A DNA stretch of 11,856 nt from Bog-532 sp036495425 (lineage in GTDB: Bacteria > Actinomycetota > Actinomycetes > Streptosporangiales > Streptosporangiaceae), in contig DASXMW010000207.1 in NCBI GenBank assembly GCA_036495425.1, positions 1-11,856 on the forward strand, given 5' to 3'. Position 1 is the first letter of the stretch. Every line of letters begins with the position of its first letter. The position numbers and the translations under genes are program-made. The notes under the pieces were generated by a model. The model was not told where the DNA came from, searched no databases, and saw only the letters and a program-made list of their open reading frames with translations. Positions 6,400 through 11,856 of the stretch are shown one piece after another.

Positions 6400-6744
6400 T
6401 CAGGGCTTCAGGGTGTCGCGTACGGTCCCGTCCGGACCGGCCAGGAAAACGATGGCGGCCGGGCCGAGGTCGCGCACGGCGGCCAGGTCGCCGGAGTCGG
6501 GCTGGTCCGCGTCGCTGACCAGGGCCGCCGCTTCCAGGGCGGACGCGCCGCTGGACACCGCCATGGCCACGGCCAGACGGAGCGCGGACAGCTGCAGCGA
6601 GGGCAGGGCCACCGCGGCGGCCGCGTAGGTGCGGCCGGTCTCGTCCCGGACGGCCGCCCCTTCGGCGGACGCCACCCGGGCCCGCGTGGACCGGGCCAGT
6701 GTAATGATCTTCAGGTCCTCGGGACTCAGTTCCGCGTCGCTCAC
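6400..6744 (-). CDS. Cytidine deaminase-fold protein lacking the zinc-binding residues
   Basis: The 114-residue product keeps the outline of a short Cdd: an opening LARSTRARV helix, GAAVRDETGRTY as the first beta hairpin, a central helix LSALRLAVAMAVSSGA, AAALVSDA as a beta strand, and VFLAGPDGTV at the end. Where a cytidine deaminase has the C-A-E motif (zinc Cys and catalytic Glu) this has LSALR, and where it has P-C-x-x-C it has PDSGDLAAV. There is no cysteine anywhere in the protein. It therefore cannot carry out zinc-dependent deamination. The same degenerate form sits between the CNNM/CBS gene and era in other actinobacteria, so I infer a retained non-deaminase role such as nucleotide binding rather than decay. 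The start is GTG 6744, 26 bases after the upstream stop, with a weak GACGG ribosome site. Confidence 0.8.
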   Translation of the reverse strand: MSDAELSPEDLKIITLARSTRARVASAEGAAVRDETGRTYAAAAVALPSLQLSALRLAVAMAVSSGASALEAAALVSDADQPDSGDLAAVRDLGPAAIVFLAGPDGTVRDTLKP

Positions 6745-6770
6745 CCGTCGAGTGTAGGCGGCCAGGCCGA

Positions 6771-8075
6771 TCAGGACGCGGACCGTTCGGCTTCGTCGCT
6801 CGGCTGTGCAGCCTCTGGCACCCGTTCGACCAGCACGGTGCCGATGCGGTTGCGGCGCCCGGACAGGTTCTCGGCGGTCAGCCGGAGCCCGCCCACGGTG
6901 CCTTCCGACCCGGCGATCGGCACCCGCCCCAGGGCGTGGGCCAGCAGGCCGCCCACGGTCTCCACGTCTTCGGCCTCGATGGTGACGCCGAAGATCTCGG
7001 CCAGCTCGTCCACTGACAGCCGGGCCGCGACCCGGGCCACGTCCGGGGACAGCCACTCCACCGGCGGCCGCTCCTGGTCGTACTCGTCGGTGATCTCGCC
7101 GACGATCTCCTCCAGAATGTCCTCGATGGTGACCAGGCCGGCCGTGCCGCCGTACTCGTCGATGACGATGGCCACATGGATCTGCTGGGACTGCATCTGG
7201 CGCAGCAGTTCGTCGATGGGCTTGCTCTCCGGCACGTAGGTGGCCGGGCGCATGACCTCCCCGACCGGGGCCGAGCCCGCCGCGTCCAGGTGCTCGTGGG
7301 TCCAGGCCACGATGTCCTTGAGGTAGGCGATGCCGACCACGTCGTCTTCGTTCTCGCCGGCCACCGGGATGCGGGAGAAGCCGCTGCGCAGGTGCAGGGA
7401 CAGGGCCTGGTCCACGGTCTTGTCGCGGTCGATGAAGACCATCTCGGTCCGCGGCACCATGACCTCGCGGACGATGGTGTCGCCCAGCTCGAACACGGAC
7501 CGGACCATCTCGCGCTCGCCGGGCTCGATGACGCTGCGCTGCTCGAGGAAGTCGACCAGGCCGCGCAGCTCGGACTTGCCGGTCAGCGGGCTGGCCGCGG
7601 TGCCGCGGCCGCGGGTGAGCACGCTGCCCGCGGCGACCAGCAGCCGGGGCACCGGGCCCAGGATCACGCCCAGCGGGTAGAGCACGGTGGCCGCGCCCAG
7701 GGCCACCCGTTCGGCGCCGCGGCGGCCCAGCGGCACCGGGCTGATCCCGACCACCAGGTACCCGACCACGACCATGACCGCCAGCGCGATCAGGAAGCCC
7801 TTCCAGCCCGCGCCGAACCAGTGCACGAACGCCGCCACCACCAGCACGGTGGCCGAGGTCTCGCAGGTGACCCGGAGCAGCAGCAGGATGTTCAGGTAGC
7901 GGGGCAGGTCGGCGAAGATCGCCTGGAGCCGCCGGGAGGCCGGGCGGCCGGAGCCGACCAGCTGCTCGGCGCCGACCGCGGACAGCCGGGCCAGGGTGGC
8001 CTCGGCGCTGGCCCACCAGCCCGCCATCAGCACGAGCACGATCGCGGCCGCGATCAGCCAGCCCTGGTCGGACAT
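6771..8075 (-). CDS. CNNM/DUF21 membrane protein with CBS pair and CorC_HlyC domain
   Basis: This 434-residue integral membrane protein is of the CNNM/CorC (hemolysin C-like) family, members of which are linked to Mg2+ or Co2+ efflux. Hydrophobic segments lie at about 6-22, 62-85, 93-111 and 128-150, forming the DUF21/CNNM domain. Two CBS motifs (about 205-330) include MVPRTEMVFID, SGFSRIPV and VAIVIDEYGGTAGLVTIEDI with EEIVGEI; they normally bind adenine nucleotides. A CorC_HlyC domain (about 340-418) closes the protein. The name hemolysin seen in databases should not be taken as evidence of toxicity. ATG 8075 overlaps the 3' end of ybeY by 22 bp, showing operon packing. The ion transported is inferred only from the family. 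Confidence 0.93.
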   Translation of the reverse strand: MSDQGWLIAAAIVLVLMAGWWASAEATLARLSAVGAEQLVGSGRPASRRLQAIFADLPRYLNILLLLRVTCETSATVLVVAAFVHWFGAGWKGFLIALAVMVVVGYLVVGISPVPLGRRGAERVALGAATVLYPLGVILGPVPRLLVAAGSVLTRGRGTAASPLTGKSELRGLVDFLEQRSVIEPGEREMVRSVFELGDTIVREVMVPRTEMVFIDRDKTVDQALSLHLRSGFSRIPVAGENEDDVVGIAYLKDIVAWTHEHLDAAGSAPVGEVMRPATYVPESKPIDELLRQMQSQQIHVAIVIDEYGGTAGLVTIEDILEEIVGEITDEYDQERPPVEWLSPDVARVAARLSVDELAEIFGVTIEAEDVETVGGLLAHALGRVPIAGSEGTVGGLRLTAENLSGRRNRIGTVLVERVPEAAQPSDEAERSAS

Positions 8076-8617
8076 AACCCGGAGGAACCTTCCTGCGGCG
8101 GGGGCGCCACTTCGGCCCGGCCGTCCGGGGCGGCCTGACCCGCCCGCCAGGAGGCCAGCAGCCGGTCCTGCAGGCCGAACATCTCGGCCTTCTCTTCCGG
8201 CTCGGCGTGGTCGTAGCCGAGCAGGTGCAAGATGCCGTGCACGGTCAGCAGCTCCAGCTCGGCCTGGGTGCTGTGCCCGGCCTCGCGAGCCTGGGCGGCC
8301 GCGACCGGCGGGCAGAGCACCACATCGCCGAGCAGGCCCGGGTCCGGGCCCGGCTCCTCGGCGCCGGCCCGGCCCACGTTGCCCCCGCCCAGGTGCGGTG
8401 GGCGCAGCTCGTCCATGGGGAAGGAGAGCACGTCGGTCGGGCCGGGCTCCCCCATCCAGCGCTCGTGCAGCTCGGCCATGGCTTTCTCGTCCACCATCAG
8501 CACGGACAGCTCGGCCAGCGGGTGGATGTGCAGCTCGTCCAGGACGTAGCGGGCGATCGCGGCCAGGGCGACCTCGTCCACCTCGGCGCCGGACTCATTG
8601 GCGATGTCGATGCTCAC
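8054..8617 (-). CDS. ybeY: Endoribonuclease YbeY, 16S rRNA 3'-end maturation
   Basis: YbeY is a single-strand-specific metal-dependent RNase needed for 16S rRNA 3' processing and 70S quality control. The 187-residue protein carries the signature HGILHLLGYDH (127-137), whose three His residues bind the metal, with PTDVLSFPMDELRP at 60-73 and LLGDVVLCP at 95-103. I chose GTG 8617 because the protein then starts VSIDIANESG, the conserved family N-terminus. A GTG overlapping the phoH stop at 8634 is out of frame. No Shine-Dalgarno is well placed, so initiation probably depends on ribosomes finishing phoH 13 bases upstream. The tail after about residue 160 is a Pro/Gly-rich extension that overlaps the next gene. 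PhoH, YbeY and Era are co-located and functionally linked in rRNA and RNA processing. Confidence 0.94.
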   Translation of the reverse strand: MSIDIANESGAEVDEVALAAIARYVLDELHIHPLAELSVLMVDEKAMAELHERWMGEPGPTDVLSFPMDELRPPHLGGGNVGRAGAEEPGPDPGLLGDVVLCPPVAAAQAREAGHSTQAELELLTVHGILHLLGYDHAEPEEKAEMFGLQDRLLASWRAGQAAPDGRAEVAPPPQEGSSGLCPTRAG

Positions 8618-8630
8618 CGGGCACGCACGG

Positions 8631-10778
8631 TCACTGACCGCGCTTCCCCCCTCCGCGTGCGGACCCGCGCGGGGTGGGGGGCCGCCGGCCGGCGGCGTCC
8701 GCTTCCTCAGCGTCACGCTGCCGGGCGTCGAACCGCTCGTAGGCGTCCACGATCTCCCCCACCAGCCGGTGCCGCACCACGTCCTGGCTGGTCAGCCGGG
8801 AGAAGTGGATGTCCGGGATGCCGTCCAGGATGTCCTGGACCACGCGCAGGCCGCTGGCTTGGCCGCTGGGCAGGTCGACCTGGGTCACGTCGCCGGTGAC
8901 CACCACCCGGGAGCCGAAGCCGAGCCGGGTCAGGAACATCTTCATCTGCTCGGCCGAGGTGTTCTGGGCCTCGTCCAGGATGATGAAGGAATCGTTCAGG
9001 GTGTTATGGGTCAGCAGGAAATCCTCGGTCGTGTAGAGGGAATCGGCAGCTGCCACAGAGATACACACGGCCTCCGCCCTACCGGACGGCTCGATGCTCT
9101 CGATGAATCGCAACGGGCGACCGCCGCCGCCCTCGGCAAGATACTTCTCCAGCTTCCTGGTGAGCTGGAACGGCTCGATGCCTGCCGGGAGCCGGATGCC
9201 GACGGTGTACGCGTCGTGGCGGTGATGAACGGCACGCCCGCGGGCGAACCCGGGAGCTCGGCCCGCAGCTGGGCGGGCGCGGGTGTAGGCAATGCCGCCG
9301 AGTGACCTGACGAGGAAGATGACGTCATCGCGCAGGCGCTGCGATGTAGTCGCGTACTCAATGCGGCAGGTTCTGCCCTGCTGCGCGACCGGGCCGCCAT
9401 CGGCATCCAGCAGGCCTCGCAGGACAGCGAGGCGCACTTCCGCCGAGTTGTGGAGGTAGAGATCCGGCACGAACTTGGTCTCCGACCTGACTCCAAGCAG
9501 TCCGAGCCTCCGGGCGACACCGGTCACCGGGTTTTCGGTCGTGATGACGTCCCCTGGTGACGTCACCCGGTTCAGCACATAGTCAGGGCCACTCTTATGC
9601 CGGACCAAGGTGTCCGGCAGCAGCCTCTGCAGCGCCCCAGCGAGCTCAGGATCGTTTGTCGCGAAGCTTGGGGTGGTCAGACCGGTCAGGCAGCCGTCAC
9701 CGAGCAGCAGACCCAGCGCGTACGGGTCCATCGGTACATCCCGGTGCGGGAAACGGACAGGCGCACTGTGCAGCGGAAGCTGGTACCGGTGGTAGTGGCT
9801 GGCGCGCAGGTTCCCGATCATCTCCGTGGTCGTGAGGACCCGTAGCGGCTTACCCCGGCGCTGATCGTCACGGGTCGCCACCGCCCACAGATGATCACCC
9901 GAGCACAGGGTGGAGGCCCCGTCCTGGGAGGTGACCCGGTAGATGTCCTTTTCCCCTTGCGGGTACACGCCGAGGACTGGCGTCGGCTCACCGTTTGACC
10001 CGATGACCAGGTCGCCAACGGCCAACGAGCCGATGGACCGGAATCCATCCGGGGTCAGGACTGGGGTATCGACAGGCTGCGCCCGGCCGCGCATGTAGGC
10101 CAGGGGCGCGACCTCGATGGTGCCCGCGGCCATGAGCCGCGGGATCGAGTCGGGTTCGAGCATGTCGTGCAGCGCGTCGTACAGCGGCCGCAGGTAGGGG
10201 TCGATCTTCTCGTACAGGGTCCCGGGCAGGAAGCCGAGCCGCTCCCCCGCCTCCACCGCGGGCCGGGTCAGGATGATCCGGTTGACCTCCTTGGCCTGCA
10301 GGGCCTTCACGGCCTTGGCCATGGCCAGGTAGGTCTTGCCGGTACCAGCCGGGCCGATCGCGAACACGATCGTGTGGTCATCGATCGCGTCCACGTACCG
10401 CTTCTGGTTCAGCGTCTTGGGCCGGATGGTGCGGCCGCGCGAGGACAGGATGTCCAGGGTCAGCACCTCGGTGGGCCGGACCCGCTCGCGGCGCAGCATG
10501 CCGGCGGCCCGCTCGACCGCGTCGGCCGACAGCTCGGCCCCGTTGGCCTGCAGTTCGAGCAGCTCCTCGAACAGGCCGGAAACCAGCGCGGTCTCCTCGG
10601 GACGGCCGGTCACGGTGATCTCGTTGCCGCGCACGTGGATGTCGGCCGTGAACTCACGCTCGATGACCCGGAGGATCTCGTCGCGCGAGCCGAGCAGGCC
10701 GACCATGGAGCGCTCGGCCGGGATCACGATCCTGACCTGGGACCGTCCACTACGGACGTCATCTGAAATGTTGGTCAA
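8631..10778 (-). CDS. phoH: PhoH family ATPase precursor interrupted by an intein
   Basis: PhoH proteins are cytosolic P-loop ATPases related to RNA helicases, usually next to ybeY. The precursor is 715 residues, and removal of the intein at 233-592 leaves 355, the normal PhoH length. N-extein: nucleic-acid-binding-like region (about 15-100) with DIHVRGNEITVTG, then Walker A GPAGTGKT (142-149) and TRPAVEAGERLGFLPG. C-extein: TLNDSFIILDEAQNTSAEQM with Walker B IILDEAQN (599-606), VVVTGDVTQVDLP and VRHRLV. The intein splits the conserved MRGR/TLND sequence 11 residues before the Walker B DE, so ATPase activity needs splicing. The start is a TTG at 10778 with GAGAG seven bases upstream; no in-frame ATG or GTG lies earlier than GTG codon 18. 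The C-terminus is a disordered Arg/Gly-rich tail. Confidence 0.93.
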   Translation of the reverse strand: MTNISDDVRSGRSQVRIVIPAERSMVGLLGSRDEILRVIEREFTADIHVRGNEITVTGRPEETALVSGLFEELLELQANGAELSADAVERAAGMLRRERVRPTEVLTLDILSSRGRTIRPKTLNQKRYVDAIDDHTIVFAIGPAGTGKTYLAMAKAVKALQAKEVNRIILTRPAVEAGERLGFLPGTLYEKIDPYLRPLYDALHDMLEPDSIPRLMAAGTIEVAPLAYMRGRAQPVDTPVLTPDGFRSIGSLAVGDLVIGSNGEPTPVLGVYPQGEKDIYRVTSQDGASTLCSGDHLWAVATRDDQRRGKPLRVLTTTEMIGNLRASHYHRYQLPLHSAPVRFPHRDVPMDPYALGLLLGDGCLTGLTTPSFATNDPELAGALQRLLPDTLVRHKSGPDYVLNRVTSPGDVITTENPVTGVARRLGLLGVRSETKFVPDLYLHNSAEVRLAVLRGLLDADGGPVAQQGRTCRIEYATTSQRLRDDVIFLVRSLGGIAYTRARPAAGRAPGFARGRAVHHRHDAYTVGIRLPAGIEPFQLTRKLEKYLAEGGGGRPLRFIESIEPSGRAEAVCISVAAADSLYTTEDFLLTHNTLNDSFIILDEAQNTSAEQMKMFLTRLGFGSRVVVTGDVTQVDLPSGQASGLRVVQDILDGIPDIHFSRLTSQDVVRHRLVGEIVDAYERFDARQRDAEEADAAGRRPPTPRGSARGGGKRGQ
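9003..10082 (-). mobile_element. Class 3 intein with LAGLIDADG homing endonuclease, inside phoH
   Basis: This in-frame protein intron spans precursor residues 233-592 (360 aa). Block A is AQPVDTPVLTPDGF, beginning with Ala where class 1 inteins have Cys or Ser. Block B is CSGDHLW, with His296 and Trp298. Block F is AVCISVAAADSLY, with Cys572. Block G is LLTHN, with Thr590, His591 and Asn592, followed by Thr593 as the first C-extein residue. Trp, Cys and Thr match the class 3 (WCT) signature, in which the block F Cys attacks the upstream splice junction directly. Two LAGLIDADG-type motifs, ALGLLLGDGC (354-363) and LRGLLDADGG (453-462), mark a DOD homing endonuclease. About 11 of the first 50 intein codons end in A or T, against about 1 of 30 extein codons just upstream, indicating horizontal arrival. 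Confidence 0.92.
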
Positions 10779-10841
10779 TTATTCGCTCTCGGAGTTCTGC
10801 CGGGCTCTCTCATGATATCCGCCCGAGCGGACCAGCGTTCG

Positions 10842-11186
10842 TCATCCGGGCGGCCACTCCAGCGGGCGGCCGCCCAGCACGTGCGCGTGCGCGTGGTGCA
10901 CGGTCTGGCCGGCGTCGGCACCGGTGTTGAACACCACCCGGTACCCGCGGCCGGCCACGCCCTCGTCCTGGGCGACCTGATCGGCCAGCGCGGCCACGTC
11001 GTCGAGCAGGCCGTCACCGGCCGCGGCCAGCGCGGCCAGGTTCGGGTAGTGCTCCCGCGGGATCACCAGCACATGGGTGGGCGCTTGCGGGTTGATGTCG
11101 CGAAACGCGATAGCTCGTGAGCTTTCACGGACAGTTTTGGCCGGTATCTCGCCAGCGGCGATACCGCAGAACAGGCAGTCAGGCAC
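10842..11186 (-). CDS. HIT family (histidine triad) nucleotide-binding protein
   Basis: HIT/HINT proteins are small cytosolic nucleoside phosphoramidate or AMP-lysine hydrolases acting on purine nucleotides. The 114-residue protein begins PDCLFCGIAAGEIPAK, with a CxxC pair (Cys4, Cys7) that in relatives binds zinc with His46 and the triad. It carries VLVIPREHYPNL (39-50) and the triad HHAHAHVLGG (97-106), where His98, His100 and His102 form HxHxH. Length and fold match bacterial HINT-type proteins. The start is GTG 11186, preceded by AGGA seven bases upstream. It is the first gene of the minus-strand operon, 63 bases ahead of phoH; a HIT gene in front of phoH is common in actinobacteria. The substrate is not determined by the sequence. 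Confidence 0.94.
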   Translation of the reverse strand: MPDCLFCGIAAGEIPAKTVRESSRAIAFRDINPQAPTHVLVIPREHYPNLAALAAAGDGLLDDVAALADQVAQDEGVAGRGYRVVFNTGADAGQTVHHAHAHVLGGRPLEWPPG

Positions 11187-11192
11187 ACTGGG

Positions 11193-11198
11193 ATCCTA
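11193..11198 (-). promoter_or_regulatory. TAGGAT motif before the HIT gene: -10 element or Shine-Dalgarno
   Basis: The minus strand reads TAGGAT, six bases (CCCAGT), then the GTG start. TAGGAT is a good actinobacterial -10 hexamer at the distance that makes the start codon the transcript's first base, giving a leaderless mRNA. The AGGA inside it is also a usable Shine-Dalgarno. The two readings cannot be separated without a mapped 5' end. No convincing -35 is seen. Confidence 0.4.
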
Positions 11199-11286
11199 GC
11201 GCCGGGCGGCCGCCGGAACCGTCTTCCCAGGTCTCGCCGCCCGGTTCGGGGATCGGCCTGATCATCCGCCCGGAATGTCCGGTTTG

Positions 11287-11298
11287 GGACCATGGTCC
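11287..11298. promoter_or_regulatory. 12-bp perfect palindrome with nearby GTCCT repeats
   Basis: GGACCATGGTCC is its own reverse complement. GTCCT occurs at 11295-11299, 11302-11306 and 11317-11321 in the same orientation. The cluster lies about 100 bases upstream of the HIT start and 340 before the sigma-factor start, so it could bind a regulator of either. Chance occurrence in GC-rich DNA cannot be excluded. Confidence 0.3.
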
Positions 11299-11613
11299 TG
11301 AGTCCTCAGTGGTTAAGTCCTGTAATCGCTTCTGGCTGTGTTCTCGGCCGGGCCCCATGGATAGGCTGGCAACGCGATCCGGGCGCTTTTGTGCGACCGT
11401 CCCGAGAATGGCCGGTTCTGCGGCTTCGGGAAGTGGCACGATGCGCGTGCGGATCGTTGGCCGTCAAGGCGTCGGGGAGGCGCTGGGGGGCGGCCACGGG
11501 ATTCGCCAACTCGGGTGGGGTGGGCTAGTTGGGCAGTCAGTGCTGTTCAAAGATCGAGATGGGCGGGAACTCGGCGGTGAAGATCCTTGATAGCCGCGGG
11601 TGAACCGGCCCGG

Positions 11614-11630
11614 GGACGTAGGCGTCCTAC
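11614..11630 (+). promoter_or_regulatory. Overlapping alternative hairpins before the sigma-factor start
   Basis: GGACG (11614-11618) can pair with CGTCC (11623-11627), and GTAGG (11618-11622) can pair with CCTAC (11626-11630). The two 5-bp stems share bases and exclude each other. They end four bases before the proposed GTG at 11635, where a Shine-Dalgarno would be expected but is not seen. The stems are short, so this is tentative. Confidence 0.25.
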
Positions 11631-11634
11631 TGCT

Positions 11635-11856
11635 GTGACCGAGACCCTGGTGGCCGGCGCCGTGGTCGGAGCGGCTCCCGCGAAGCTGGACATGACCGCT
11701 GATGAGGCGGTCACCCAGCTCTACAGCAACTACTACCGTTCGCTGGTCCGGCTGGCAGGTCTGCTGGTGCGGGACGAGCCCACGGCCGAAGAAGTGGTGC
11801 AGGAGTGCTTCATCGCCATGCACGACGGCTGGCACCGGCTGCGGGCGGAGGACAAG
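11635..11856 (+). CDS. Sigma-70 family (ECF/SigE-like) RNA polymerase sigma factor, N-terminal part
   Basis: Only 74 codons are present; the gene runs off the right edge. After a variable lead the protein reads AVTQLYSNYYRSLVRLAGLL, then VRDEPTAEEVVQECFIAMHD and GWHRLRAEDK. This is sigma region 2: the FxxxYxxxxxRLAxxL core helix, the D..AEEVVQ...F helix that contacts core polymerase, and the start of the -10 recognition part. It resembles the SigE-type ECF sigma factors common in actinobacteria. I start it at GTG 11635; the internal ATG at 11692 (MTADEAVTQLY) is an alternative closer to the family N-terminus, and neither has a strong Shine-Dalgarno. No anti-sigma gene is visible, so its control and regulon are unknown. 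Confidence 0.85.
   Translation, partial: MTETLVAGAVVGAAPAKLDMTADEAVTQLYSNYYRSLVRLAGLLVRDEPTAEEVVQECFIAMHDGWHRLRAEDK

Larger units (their letters stand above)
11199..11634. other. Divergent spacer between the HIT gene and the sigma factor
   Basis: I see no convincing gene here: candidate reading frames lack family motifs and a stable G/C third-position pattern on either strand. It holds a 12-bp palindrome at 11287-11298 with nearby GTCCT repeats, and small hairpins just before the sigma-factor start. A GGAAC at 11566-11570 resembles an ECF -35 box, but no matching -10 was found. No tRNA-like cloverleaf or recognised riboswitch was found by eye. Confidence 0.6.

Noticed and set aside
7176..8138. 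A 320-codon plus-strand frame across the CNNM/CBS gene
   Set aside because: It is antisense to a well-supported gene and has no motifs or ribosome site.
8618..8716. An N-terminal extension of YbeY inside the phoH 3' end
   Set aside because: The residues are Pro/Gly/Arg-rich and read in a second frame of the PhoH tail. The conserved family start is VSIDIANESG at 8617. The GTG overlapping the phoH stop at 8634 is out of frame.
10776..10814. A 12-residue ORF (MREPGRTPRANN) in the HIT-phoH gap that overlaps the phoH TTG
   Set aside because: It could be a coupling ORF, but it has no regulatory codon run or clear ribosome site and may be chance.
11117..11590. A 157-codon plus-strand frame across the HIT start and spacer
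   Set aside because: It begins antisense to the HIT gene and shows no domain or consistent codon bias in the spacer.
11566..11593. An ECF-type autoregulated promoter (GGAAC) before the sigma factor
   Set aside because: GGAAC is present, but no matching -10 was found at the usual 16-18 bp spacing.
11464..11835. A 123-codon minus-strand frame in the right-hand spacer
   Set aside because: It runs through the sigma-factor coding region in antisense, with no motifs and Ser/Pro low complexity at the end.

Overview
The window is GC-rich chromosomal DNA with strongly G/C-biased third codon positions. The gene order HIT protein, phoH, ybeY, CNNM/CBS protein, degenerate cytidine deaminase, era, leuA, recO is typical of high-GC Actinobacteria. 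I cannot fix the genus from sequence alone. No rRNA, tRNA, CRISPR array or insertion sequence is visible.

Layout, left to right. The 5' end of recO (minus) runs off the left edge. A 187-bp divergent spacer with a structured repeat follows. Next come two overlapping plus-strand genes, a Gfo/Idh/MocA oxidoreductase and a TIM-barrel sugar-phosphate isomerase/epimerase-like protein. They meet leuA (minus) tail to tail. Upstream of leuA lies a leucine-rich leader peptide (MRGLLLLSRRGEGR) with a 12-bp hairpin, which is an attenuation-type control region. Beyond it sits a second copy of the repeat found upstream of recO. A plus-strand tandem-GNAT acetyltransferase follows and overlaps the end of era by 10 bp.

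The right half is a tightly packed minus-strand operon, read right to left: HIT, phoH, ybeY, CNNM/CBS, zinc-less Cdd-like protein, era. It carries RNA-metabolism and ribosome-maturation functions (PhoH, YbeY, Era), a membrane transporter-like protein and a nucleotide-binding HIT protein. phoH is interrupted in frame by a 360-residue intein with two LAGLIDADG motifs. The intein starts with Ala and has the Trp/Cys/Thr signature of class 3 inteins. At the far right a 448-bp spacer leads into the 5' end of a plus-strand sigma-70-family (ECF-like) sigma factor that runs off the edge.

The most noteworthy items are the class 3 intein in PhoH, the pair of about 135-bp structured repeats placed identically upstream of recO and leuA, the leuA leader-peptide control region, and the cytidine-deaminase-fold protein that has lost its zinc site.
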